DNA of 8,493 nucleotides from an uncultured Clostridia bacterium (GCA_947625455.1 CANQOJ010000096.1:1-8493); one strand, 5' to 3'; numbered from the stretch's first letter, positions 1-7,081 are shown. A program made the numbers and translations. Notes: generated from the sequence alone by a model not told the origin.

Positions 1-26
1 GAAAACTTTTTTGAAAAAAAGTTTTC
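1..26. repeat. AT-rich palindrome, possibly cut by the window edge
   Basis: Bases 1-11 (gaaaacttttt) are the reverse complement of 16-26, around a 4-base centre. The same core, GGGAAAAC followed by a T run, recurs in the palindrome at 187-222. This copy may continue to the left of the window, because the other copy has three G and further bases outside the shared part. No gene lies within it. It may be a terminator or a dispersed intergenic repeat; the sequence does not decide. Confidence 0.55.
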
Positions 27-118
27 CCTCTGGACTCCTTTTCAAAAAACTTTATATCGCCAATGTTGTTTTAAATTAAACGTTGTTTTTATCCAAGTAA
101 ATCTTGCTTTAGTCCAAA

Positions 119-180
119 CTCTAGCCTCTAACTTCTCAAAGCGTTTTGCGCGAAGCGCATAATGCGTCTAGCTTCTAGTC
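119..180. repeat. CTAGCCTCTAACTTCT / TCTAGCTTCTAG intergenic repeat with an inserted hairpin
   Basis: Bases 119-136 read ctctagcctctaacttct and 167-177 read tctagcttcta. The same two blocks form the right arm of the inverted-repeat element at 5414-5591, where only a few bases separate them. Here about 30 bases intervene, including a small GC-rich hairpin, TGCGC gaa GCGCA (147-159). This looks like a diverged or interrupted relative of that element. There is no matching left arm nearby, so it is a partial copy. Confidence 0.6.
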
Positions 181-186
181 GGGGTT

Positions 187-222
187 CAATGGGAAAACTT
201 TTTTCAAAAAGTTTTCCCATTG
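187..222 (-). terminator. Long palindrome downstream of the phosphatase gene, possible transcription end
   Basis: Bases 187-201 pair perfectly with 208-222 (CAATGGGAAAACTTT arm, loop of about 6). It lies 22 bases beyond the phosphatase stop codon, where the end of the two-gene transcript is expected. T runs lie inside the arms and no clear T tract follows the stem on the minus strand, so it is not a textbook intrinsic terminator. The core is shared with the palindrome at 1-26, so a dispersed repeat that also blocks transcription is possible. Confidence 0.5.
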
Positions 223-244
223 CTAAATCCACGCTTAGGCGTAC

Positions 245-703
245 TTAGTTCCTCACCGTCAGCAGTTTTTTCATCAACCCCTCACAGCCCTCAAGTATAT
301 CGGAATACGTTCTCTCAAAATCTCCCGTATACCAAGGATCTGAGATATCGCGCGGGTTGTCGGTGAAGTCAAGCAGTCTATAAATTTTCGCGTTGTATTT
401 ATCGCCCGCAATGCGCTTTATATTACGGATATTTGCGCTGTCCATTCCGATGATCAGGTCGTACTTTTCGCAGTCGTCTTTTGTCATCTGCCGCGCGCGC
501 TTTTTTGAACAGTCAATCCCTAACCTGTTCAGTATCCGCACAGTTCCCCTATGAACGCCGTTTCCTATTTCTTCCGCAGAAGTTGCCGCAGAACTCACGT
601 CAACATCTGTTATCCCTCGCTTTATCAGCATGTCCGCAAATATAAACTCCGCCATAGGCGAACGGCAGATATTGCCGTGACAAACAAATAGTATTTTGTA
701 CAT
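245..703 (-). CDS. Low-molecular-weight protein tyrosine phosphatase
   Basis: A cytoplasmic enzyme that hydrolyses phosphotyrosine through a cysteinyl-phosphate intermediate; in bacteria this family often opposes tyrosine kinases of surface-polysaccharide systems. The 152-residue protein has the N-terminal P-loop VCHGNICRS (C8 nucleophile, R14, S15) directly after a buried beta strand, and the late DPWY motif with general acid D122, both at usual family positions. Length is normal (about 150) and no domain is missing. The ATG is one base after the stop codon of the large lipoprotein gene (TAA-G-ATG) and has no good ribosome binding site at normal spacing, so translation probably depends on coupling to the upstream gene. 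No tyrosine kinase is visible in the window, so the substrate is unknown. An arsenate reductase of the same fold is less likely because the DPWY motif is intact. Confidence 0.93.
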   Translation of the reverse strand: MYKILFVCHGNICRSPMAEFIFADMLIKRGITDVDVSSAATSAEEIGNGVHRGTVRILNRLGIDCSKKRARQMTKDDCEKYDLIIGMDSANIRNIKRIAGDKYNAKIYRLLDFTDNPRDISDPWYTGDFERTYSDILEGCEGLMKKLLTVRN

Positions 704-704
704 C

Positions 705-3212
705 TTAATTAACTGCCGTTCCGTTTACATAGGTTCTGTTTGTGCGGACAGTACCGTTTGCATTGTAGTAGGTGTAAGTGCCGTTGTAAAGCTTGTCGTT
801 TCTGAAAGTTCCTTCTTCGACAATCGTGGTGTTGTCGGTATTTGTTGTTGTCTTAACGCCCTGACCGTTCATATTGCCGTTTGAATACTCGCCCTCGTAA
901 ACAAACACCGAGCCTCTTGCGAATGTGTAGGTAAGCTTAACCGTACCTGTTGCCTCGCCGTTTGTAAAATCACCCTCAAGCACGCTTTTGTGACCGCTTT
1001 TGTAGTTTATCGTCCTTACGCCCGTGCAGGTAAACTGCCCGTCAATAAAATCGCCCTCGTATATATACACATTTCCGCTGCTGTATTTAACTGTCCTTAC
1101 GGCAGTACCGCTTAAGTTTCCGTTTGCAAAAACGCCCTCGTCAATAACAGTATCACCGTTTGCATAACTTGTGGTTTTCTTGCCGTTTCCGTTGAGGTTG
1201 TCGTTTTGGTATTCACCCTCATAAACAAAACTCGTTCCGTCTGTAAAGGTGTAGTCCATTTTAATTTGTCCGCTTGCTATTCCGTCGGTGAATATGCCCT
1301 CAATAACGCTTGTTTCGCCGTTGGAATACTTTGTTGTCCTCTTGCCTTGACCGGACATATTCCCGTTGTCGAAATTTCCCTCGTAAATATCGCCGTTTGC
1401 CCAGGTGAACACACCCTCGCCGTTTGGAATATCGTCTTTCCAGCCGCCTGTATATTCGTTGCCGTTGTAGTACGTCATTGTACCGTTTCCGGTTCTTTTG
1501 CCGTCTTTTATCTCTCCGACATAAACTCCGTCAGAGAAGTTTTTCGTGACATTATCGCCCGTATCGGCTTCTTCAAACGCCCTCATGCCGTCAGTGACGT
1601 TGTAGATGAAAGAAACGGGATTTGAATACAGTTCCTTGCCGTCAGCTGTTTTTACCGCCATAACGCTGAAATAGCAGTCCTCTTTAGGTTCAAGATTTTT
1701 CCATATGACGCCGTTATAGCCTGCAATATTTGCAAGATATTCGCTGTACAGTATTTCGCTCATAGAACTGTTCATTCTCAAAAACAGCCACCCGTCAACG
1801 TTCTCATCACCTTTCCACGCAACGGCAGTCCCGTCTCCCGCTTTGTATTCAGCCTTAACGTTTGACGGTTCTGCGGGGTTAGATGCGGAAAATGCCCCCG
1901 ACGCTGTTAATTCAGCCCAGTCCGAATAAACGATATTGCCGTTTTCATTTCCAACCGCGCGGACTTTGATGTCAACAGACTTTGCGTTCAGCGGGATAGC
2001 CGCGTAAACAGACGTGTCCTCGGTTTCCTTAGCGGAAATGATATTTGCGCCGTTGTATATGCGGTATTCATAGTATTCCGCATTTTCTGCGGAATCCCAC
2101 TGCGCCTTTACCGCAGACTTTCCGCTTCCGCTTAAAGTGAGAGTAAGAGCGGGAAGCTTCGCACTTTCGGGAGAAAAATCGGTTTTTGAAACGTCGGGAA
2201 TACGGCTGCCGTAATCTGCCGAATTGCCGTCAACATATGCCGCATAGTCCGTGCCTATGCCCATAAATTTTTCGCTGTATCCGTTTTCTTCGTCATTCCT
2301 GCACACGTCAACAAAGTAATATTTGTCGTCAAGTTTTGCAACATTCAGCACATTGTTTTCTCCGCCTGCCGAAAACGTATCAATTTCCATGGCGTTAGCC
2401 ATTGCACTGAATGTCAAGGCATATCCCGTGCAAATCGTATCGCTTGTCATAAGAACGGAGTACATTGACTGATTTTTGTCATCAGCACCACTTGAAACCG
2501 CAGTGTTCTCGCAAATCAGCTTGTTTGCGGATTTAATCTTCTCCCATGCTGTTGTTTCATCGTCCGTACATTCCGCAATCCACCCGTCAAGTTTAGCAAA
2601 CGTATCGTTTATCGCCTTTGCAGGATCTTCAAGATTCATAAAATAGTCGCCGAGGACGAAATAAACGTTGTCAGCCGAACAAAAACAAGCATTGTCAAGG
2701 AAGAAATACTGTGGTTCGTTAAGTCTGAACCAGAAGCACACGTCAGCCGCCTGCTGTGCCGTAAGTTCAAGGTCGGAATACTTTGCGCCCTTTATAACGT
2801 TTTCTCCTGAAAATTCGGCATGGTCTTTCAGCGATTTTGCAAGAAAATCCTTGCATATCTCGCCAAGCCTGTCATATAGCGTTGCTTCTGCTTTTGAGAG
2901 ATTGACCTTTGCCGACTTGCAGGCATATGTGTTCCATTCGCGCGCTTCAACTTTTGTGTCAGTCGGCGCTGTGGTTTTCTTAAACAGCGCTTCGAGTTCC
3001 TTTGCTTCGTCCTCTGAAATCTCGGTCATACTGCCGTTTAACAACTCCGCGTCAAAGCCTTTATAGCCTTTTTCAATGTCAATATCGGCGTTTATCTCCT
3101 TAAGGGCTTCTGTATCGTTGATGTCCATGTTGTTTTCGGTATTTGAACAACCGCTCAAAATAATTGCGCTTATCAATAAAACAGCCGAACTTTTAATTAA
3201 ACTTTTCTTCAT
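705..3212 (-). CDS. Large surface lipoprotein: transglutaminase-like, FN3-like and MORN-repeat domains
   Basis: Start chosen at ATG 3212 (835 aa): it begins MKKSLIKSSAVLL, has an AAAGGAAC ribosome binding site about 8 bases upstream, and gives a normal lipoprotein signal with lipobox LSGC (C22). A start at 3266 would add 18 unlikely residues and fall upstream of the predicted transcript start. Domains (835 numbering): helical N-terminal part about 65-235; transglutaminase-like fold about 240-305, with ICTGYALTFSAM (C261) and YYFVDV (D302); two FN3-like beta domains about 354-438 and 446-538; MORN-like repeats about 564-818. Where the family has H-A-W-N before the Asp motif, this protein reads N-V-L-N, so the catalytic His appears lost. 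It is probably anchored to the outer membrane face and binds protein or wall material; the function is unknown. It has its own promoter and is coupled to the downstream tyrosine phosphatase gene. Confidence 0.85.
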   Translation of the reverse strand: MKKSLIKSSAVLLISAIILSGCSNTENNMDINDTEALKEINADIDIEKGYKGFDAELLNGSMTEISEDEAKELEALFKKTTAPTDTKVEAREWNTYACKSAKVNLSKAEATLYDRLGEICKDFLAKSLKDHAEFSGENVIKGAKYSDLELTAQQAADVCFWFRLNEPQYFFLDNACFCSADNVYFVLGDYFMNLEDPAKAINDTFAKLDGWIAECTDDETTAWEKIKSANKLICENTAVSSGADDKNQSMYSVLMTSDTICTGYALTFSAMANAMEIDTFSAGGENNVLNVAKLDDKYYFVDVCRNDEENGYSEKFMGIGTDYAAYVDGNSADYGSRIPDVSKTDFSPESAKLPALTLTLSGSGKSAVKAQWDSAENAEYYEYRIYNGANIISAKETEDTSVYAAIPLNAKSVDIKVRAVGNENGNIVYSDWAELTASGAFSASNPAEPSNVKAEYKAGDGTAVAWKGDENVDGWLFLRMNSSMSEILYSEYLANIAGYNGVIWKNLEPKEDCYFSVMAVKTADGKELYSNPVSFIYNVTDGMRAFEEADTGDNVTKNFSDGVYVGEIKDGKRTGNGTMTYYNGNEYTGGWKDDIPNGEGVFTWANGDIYEGNFDNGNMSGQGKRTTKYSNGETSVIEGIFTDGIASGQIKMDYTFTDGTSFVYEGEYQNDNLNGNGKKTTSYANGDTVIDEGVFANGNLSGTAVRTVKYSSGNVYIYEGDFIDGQFTCTGVRTINYKSGHKSVLEGDFTNGEATGTVKLTYTFARGSVFVYEGEYSNGNMNGQGVKTTTNTDNTTIVEEGTFRNDKLYNGTYTYYNANGTVRTNRTYVNGTAVN
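741..1388 (-). repeat. Two tandem 324-bp blocks encoding four 27-aa MORN-like units each
   Basis: After two 23-residue MORN units, the lipoprotein switches to 27-residue units beginning [IV]xEGxF. Eight such units fall into two blocks, 1065-1388 and 741-1064. Unit 4 matches unit 8 at 14 of 27 residues (shared YTF and FVYEGEY across the junction) but its neighbour unit 5 at only 6. Unit 5 matches unit 9 at 15 of 27, and unit 3 matches unit 7 at 12. Similarity is still visible in the DNA at offset 324 (near 886 and 1210). The last unit is degenerate. Confidence 0.7.
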
Positions 3213-3256
3213 TTCTTTGTTCCTTTCATTTAGTCTGAATATTAAAAACACATTAT

Positions 3257-3285
3257 ATTTTACCACATTTTAATATCTTTGTCAA
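3257..3285 (-). promoter_or_regulatory. Sigma-A-type promoter of the lipoprotein/phosphatase operon
   Basis: On the minus strand, TTGACA (3280-3285) is followed after 17 bases by TAAAAT (3257-3262), preceded by TGTGG. This is consensus -35 and optimal spacing, and puts the transcript start near 3250, about 38 bases before the ATG at 3212. It lies between the hydrolase stop (3304) and the lipoprotein start, so the two-gene unit can be expressed independently of the upstream genes. Confidence 0.85.
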
Positions 3286-3303
3286 TGTAAATTTAAAAAA
3301 TAC

Positions 3304-4167
3304 TTAAGGAACATATATTAACCCTTTGTTTCCGTCAGAAACAATATTCCTTAACTTTCCTATTTTCTCTATCTCACAGACCACTTCATCTCCCGCTTTA
3401 AGATATTTCGGCGTATCCATTCCCAGCGCAACTCCTCCCGGAGTACCTGTTGAGATAATAGTTCCCGCTTTAAGAGTAAATGCCTTTGAAAGTTCGCTTA
3501 TTGCCTGCGGGATTTTTGTTATCATAAGAGAAGTGTTGCTGTTTTGCCTGAGTTCGCCGTTTACTCTGCAGGTTATTGAAAGACCGTTTATGTCGCCTAT
3601 TTCATCAGCTGTGACAATGCACGGTCCTATCGCAGTGTACCCGTCAAGGCTTTTCCCGTAAAACCACTGCTTATGCAAAAACTGCATATTTCTTGCGCTT
3701 ATGTCGTTTATAATCGTATAACCGAATACATATTTTAGCGCGTCATTTTCCGAAACATTTCTGCAGTCCTTTCCTATGATAACCCCAAGTTCAACTTCAT
3801 AGTCCAGACTGTCAACAAAATCATAATTCGGTATAAACTCCCCGTCTCCTATGGCATAATTCGCGCGTTTTGAGAAGTACACCGCCGCTTCGTTTCCGAC
3901 AAAGCTTTCTATATCCTTTGTCTCCGCGATATGTTCCTTGTAGTTTACGCCAAGGCATATAACGTCCTGTTTCGGGTTTGGTATAGGCGCGAAAAGTTTT
4001 ACCTCGTCAAATGCAAGCTGACGTGAGAAATTGCTGATTTCTTTACCGCTTGGATTTTCAATAAGTCCGTTCATGTCCGCAAATCCGTCAATTACATTCA
4101 GCTTATTGTCCTCACTAAGCATACAAACTAATCTCTTGCCGTTATTTTCAACAGTATATAATCTCAT
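3304..4167 (-). CDS. Fumarylacetoacetate hydrolase (FAH) family protein
   Basis: Metal-dependent enzymes of this family cleave or isomerise beta-diketo or 2-oxo acids (acylpyruvate hydrolase, oxaloacetate decarboxylase, HHDD isomerase); the exact substrate cannot be read here. Start chosen at ATG 4167 (287 aa) because AAGGAG lies 7 bases upstream; a start at 4200 would lie outside it. The short N-terminal part is followed by the FAH core: GVNYKEHIAE (H79/E82, the lid His-Glu dyad of FAHD1-like members), DYEVELGV (E124 and E126) and NDISARN (D155), the expected Mg/Mn ligands, then a STGTPGGVALGM loop. Length is usual for the single-domain family. It follows the aldo/keto reductase gene behind a terminator-like hairpin, so it is probably expressed by partial readthrough from that gene. 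General cytoplasmic metabolism is inferred; names such as ureidoglycolate lyase would be over-specific. Confidence 0.9.
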   Translation of the reverse strand: MRLYTVENNGKRLVCMLSEDNKLNVIDGFADMNGLIENPSGKEISNFSRQLAFDEVKLFAPIPNPKQDVICLGVNYKEHIAETKDIESFVGNEAAVYFSKRANYAIGDGEFIPNYDFVDSLDYEVELGVIIGKDCRNVSENDALKYVFGYTIINDISARNMQFLHKQWFYGKSLDGYTAIGPCIVTADEIGDINGLSITCRVNGELRQNSNTSLMITKIPQAISELSKAFTLKAGTIISTGTPGGVALGMDTPKYLKAGDEVVCEIEKIGKLRNIVSDGNKGLIYVP

Positions 4168-4203
4168 ATTCTTGCTCCTTAATTCAATTTTTATGAACAT
4201 TAA

Positions 4204-4231
4204 AGCCTGCCCGCATTTTTGCGGACAGGCT
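4204..4231 (-). terminator. GC-rich intrinsic terminator or attenuator after the aldo/keto reductase gene
   Basis: On the minus strand an 11-bp stem AGCCTGTCCGC / GCGGGCAGGCT (one G-U pair) with loop AAAAAT is preceded by an A run and followed by TTTAATGTT. It starts 6 bases after the reductase stop codon. The single mismatch in plus-strand reading becomes a G-U wobble in minus-strand RNA, which fits a minus-strand function. The short, interrupted T tract suggests incomplete termination. Confidence 0.75.
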
Positions 4232-4237
4232 CTTTAG

Positions 4238-5359
4238 TTATTTGCCGTAATGCTCTGAAACCGTTTTTAAATTGTCAATAATGGGCAAATGCTGAGGGCA
4301 GACGCTTTCGCATTGACCGCAGGCAATACAGTCAGACGCTTTTCCGAACGTTTTGTTTAAAATGTCATAGTTCGAGTAATTTACCGTCCAGCCTTTTTCT
4401 TCAAGTTTTTCGCGCATATCCTCGTTGTAGAGCGAGAAATACTGCGGTATCGCAATATGCTGCGGACAGCCCTCCGTGCAGTAAGAACAGCCCGTGCAGG
4501 GAATAGCAATCTGCGAGTTTATAATTTCCGCCGCCTTAAAGCAAATCTGCTTTTCTTCTTCGCTTAACGGCTTGAAATCGTCCATATAGCTTAAATTGTC
4601 CTGCATCTGCGCAATATTCGACATACCCGAAAGCACAACCATAACTCCCTCAAGGCTTGCCGCAAAACGTACAGCCCAACTAGGAACACTCATTTGCGGA
4701 GCATATCCCTTAAACAGCTTTTCGGCTTCTTCGGGAACATTCGCAAGCGTACCGCCCTTTACGGGCTCCATAACGATTATGGGCTTGTTGTGTTTTCTTG
4801 CAACTTCATAACATTCGCGCGAATGAACCCACGGACTTTCCCAGTCAAGATAGTTAATCTGAAGCTGAACAAATTCCATATCGGGGTATTTAGTGAGGAT
4901 TTCGTCAAGCAATTCGGGAGTGTCGTGAAATGAAAATCCCGCATGCTTAACCAGACCTTTAGCCTTTTTGTCAAGCACCCAGTTGAAAGTGTCCAGTTTC
5001 TCATATTTCGGGTACATATCCGCTTCTACTCCGTGAACGAGATAATAGTCAAAATACCCTGCGCCTGTTTTTTCAAGCTGACCGTTAAATACTCTGTCAC
5101 GGTCCTCAAGCGTGTTGAAGAAACCCGCGTGCAGTTTTGTCGCCAGCGTAAAGCTGTCTCTAGGATAGCGTTCAACAAGCGCCTTTTTGGCAACAGCCTC
5201 GCTCGCGCTGCCGTTGTACATAAGAGCAGTGTCGAAATAAGTAAACCCCTTTTCCATAAACATATCGACCATTTTCTTTACTTGCTCAACGTCAACATCC
5301 GCAGCATTATTCTTGTCATTCTGCGGTAAACGCATAAGCCCGAAGCCCAGTTTTTTCAT
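4238..5359 (-). CDS. Aldo/keto reductase with C-terminal 2x[4Fe-4S] ferredoxin domain
   Basis: A predicted cytoplasmic NAD(P)H- and iron-sulfur-dependent oxidoreductase, common in anaerobic bacteria; the substrate is unknown. Start chosen at ATG 5359 (373 aa) with an AGAGGG site 7 bases upstream; the TTG two codons earlier would sit almost on that site. Residues 1 to about 265 form the TIM barrel, opening KKLGFGLMRLP, with the catalytic tetrad D43 (YFDTA), Y48, K75 (ATKL) and H109 (LVHG). Residues about 286-360 hold two full cluster motifs, CTGCSYCTEGCP (C288, 291, 294, 298) and CIACGQCESVCP (C344, 347, 350, 354). All key residues are present and the length is normal for this fusion type. No convincing promoter is visible in the 54 bases between the upstream inverted repeat and the gene. 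The neighbouring FAH-family gene may share its transcript. Confidence 0.93.
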   Translation of the reverse strand: MKKLGFGLMRLPQNDKNNAADVDVEQVKKMVDMFMEKGFTYFDTALMYNGSASEAVAKKALVERYPRDSFTLATKLHAGFFNTLEDRDRVFNGQLEKTGAGYFDYYLVHGVEADMYPKYEKLDTFNWVLDKKAKGLVKHAGFSFHDTPELLDEILTKYPDMEFVQLQINYLDWESPWVHSRECYEVARKHNKPIIVMEPVKGGTLANVPEEAEKLFKGYAPQMSVPSWAVRFAASLEGVMVVLSGMSNIAQMQDNLSYMDDFKPLSEEEKQICFKAAEIINSQIAIPCTGCSYCTEGCPQHIAIPQYFSLYNEDMREKLEEKGWTVNYSNYDILNKTFGKASDCIACGQCESVCPQHLPIIDNLKTVSEHYGK

Positions 5360-5413
5360 AATCAATCCCTCTTTCTGCTGTAATACTTATTTTGTTAGCG
5401 ATAGGCGGTTGGT

Positions 5414-5591
5414 TAGAAGCTAGAATTTAAGAAGCTAGAGGCTAGACATGGTATCCGCTCTCGCGGATAATTTAGATTGTTTTTAAATTACAACAACGTA
5501 AGAAACCTGTTGGCATACGCTCTTATATCTTCAAAACAATCCAAATAATTCATTATAATCTAGCCTCTAACCTCTTAATCTCTAGCTTCTA
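5414..5591. repeat. Inverted-repeat (MITE-like) intergenic element with 33-base arms
   Basis: Arms 5414-5446 and 5559-5591 are inverted copies matching at 29 of 33 positions (purine-rich TAGAAGCTAGA ... TAGAGGCTAGA). A second inner inverted pair, 5471-5483 and 5533-5545, matches at 12 of 13. Near the left arm is a perfect 7-bp hairpin TATCCGC tctc GCGGATA (5452-5469). The right arm overlaps the last three codons (Arg, Ser, stop) of the diguanylate cyclase gene. The element encodes no protein. The right arm also contains, on the minus strand just beyond it, a TATAAT (5553-5558) without a good -35. A related partial copy lies at 119-180. Confidence 0.75.
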
Positions 5592-7081
5592 GCCGCCCAA
5601 CCGAATCCGTTTCTTCCGTTTTTCTTAACTATATACAATGCGCTGTCTGCGCCTGCTTCAAGGTCTTTGAGGTTAGCGGCGTCTTTCGGGAATACCGCCG
5701 CGCCGCAGCTGAATGTAAGCACGAAATCACCGTATTCCTTTTCGTCGTCACAAGGCTTAATTTCCGCGGCTTTCTTTTGCAGAAGCGTCAGTTTTTCGCT
5801 TATAGCCTCAACATCACCGCTTCTTACAAGCACCACAAATTCATCTCCGCCGTACCTTGAAATATACCCGTCGTTTCCAAACAACTCTCTCAGCGCTGCG
5901 GCAAAGCCTTTAAGTATCCTGTCGCCCGCTTCATGACCAAACCTGTCGTTTACCTGCTTAAAGTAGTCAACGTCCAGAAACAGCAATGACGCTTCGTTTT
6001 TCTGCGATTTGCCGAGAAATTGCTCCGCGGTAAAATCAAATGCTCTTCTGTTCATAACCGAAGTAAGCGGATCGTGAATTGAGAGATTTTCAAGCACCTT
6101 TTTCTCCTCGGCTTCGCGTCTGTGAAGCAGAATGAACATAATGAACGTTGCAATAAACAGTATTATCAGGAATATCAATACTCGTTCTCTGAACTGCTGT
6201 ATTGTTGATGAAAGCGCATTGCTCGGTATCCTTACCACAACATACCAGCCGTGCATGAAGTCTATTTTCGAGTAGACCTGCGTATATGTAACGCCTTTTA
6301 TGTTGTAGGTGATATTCGCCGACCTTTCATCAGCGCTCATCTTGTTTTTCCAGATTTCGTAATCATCCTGGTATTCTTTGTCAATCTCCTGCCTTATTGA
6401 AAGCAGGGCGTTGCTCCAGCTGCCTATGGAGTACTTGCTCGAACCCGCGCATTGTATAATGTTGTCCGAAACCGCCTCCATAAGCCATATTTCGGCTTCT
6501 TCCGACAACGATTCGGTATATGCTATGTTCTGAATTTCCTTAAGCGGATAGGTGAGGAACAGATAACCGCTTTTTCCTCCGCTGTATGTATAATCCGCAA
6601 ACATTGTGAACACGGGCTGACCGGATTCTCCCGAACGGTACGGCGCGGAAATTGAAACAGGATCCGCAAGCTTCGCCACATCTAAAAGTCCCCACTTTTC
6701 AAACTCCGCAAGCTCGGTAGGCGAGGCATATATTTTCTGATTTTCGTCAATAATGCCTATGCTTACATATCCCGTGCCGTTTTTATCAAGCGACAGAGTG
6801 TCGTATAAATTCTGCAAATCGCTGTGATTTTCGGCAGATAAAACCGCCGCCATATTTTCAACCGAGTTTGTCATATAGCTAATCGAATAGTTCATCTTTT
6901 CTGTTACAAGCCCGCAGATATCTCCCGTAAGCTGTTTGTCGTGGCTTCTTATCAGCCCGTCAAAGCTCAGCAGAAGAACAACTATTCCTATTCCGCATAT
7001 CACAAGATAAACCATAAGCGTTTTTATAAGAGGAACGCTTCTTCCGACTTCAATCGGCGAGTTCACATTTTTAGAATCCAT
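5582..7081 (-). CDS. Membrane diguanylate cyclase with extracellular dCache-like sensor domain
   Basis: A predicted inner-membrane enzyme making cyclic di-GMP from two GTP. The 499-residue protein has a short cytoplasmic start, TM1 about 18-40, an extracellular sensor about 41-299 resembling dCache (SIGIIDENQKIYASP strand, later MHGWYVVVRIP before the membrane), TM2 about 300-319, then GGDEF about 330-490. The domain has SIHDPLTSVMNRRAF, LFLDVDYFK (D370, metal), NDRFGHEAGD (N378, D387) and an intact RYGGDEF (411-415), so activity is expected. The usual RxxD inhibitory site five residues before GGDEF is absent (GNDG there). ATG 7081 has AAGGTG 4 bases upstream, overlapping the stop of the binding-lipoprotein gene 8 bases away, so the two are translationally coupled. 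Its last residues and stop fall in the inverted-repeat element. The ligand may be the adjacent binding protein or a free molecule. Confidence 0.92.
   Translation of the reverse strand: MDSKNVNSPIEVGRSVPLIKTLMVYLVICGIGIVVLLLSFDGLIRSHDKQLTGDICGLVTEKMNYSISYMTNSVENMAAVLSAENHSDLQNLYDTLSLDKNGTGYVSIGIIDENQKIYASPTELAEFEKWGLLDVAKLADPVSISAPYRSGESGQPVFTMFADYTYSGGKSGYLFLTYPLKEIQNIAYTESLSEEAEIWLMEAVSDNIIQCAGSSKYSIGSWSNALLSIRQEIDKEYQDDYEIWKNKMSADERSANITYNIKGVTYTQVYSKIDFMHGWYVVVRIPSNALSSTIQQFRERVLIFLIILFIATFIMFILLHRREAEEKKVLENLSIHDPLTSVMNRRAFDFTAEQFLGKSQKNEASLLFLDVDYFKQVNDRFGHEAGDRILKGFAAALRELFGNDGYISRYGGDEFVVLVRSGDVEAISEKLTLLQKKAAEIKPCDDEKEYGDFVLTFSCGAAVFPKDAANLKDLEAGADSALYIVKKNGRNGFGWAARS

Noticed and set aside
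1206..1625. 139-codon open frame on the plus strand opposite the MORN repeats
   Set aside because: It mirrors the repeat-coding strand, has no ribosome site, and its composition follows the minus-strand gene.
2668..3066. 132-codon open frame on the plus strand opposite the lipoprotein N-terminal part
   Set aside because: Serine-rich antisense shadow without a ribosome site or recognisable domain.
4943..5329. 128-codon open frame on the plus strand opposite the aldo/keto reductase
   Set aside because: Antisense to conserved catalytic regions of a well-supported gene; no start signal.
5553..5558. TATAAT in the inverted-repeat element as a promoter for the aldo/keto reductase gene
   Set aside because: No -35 box at suitable spacing and a leader of nearly 190 bases; not enough to call.
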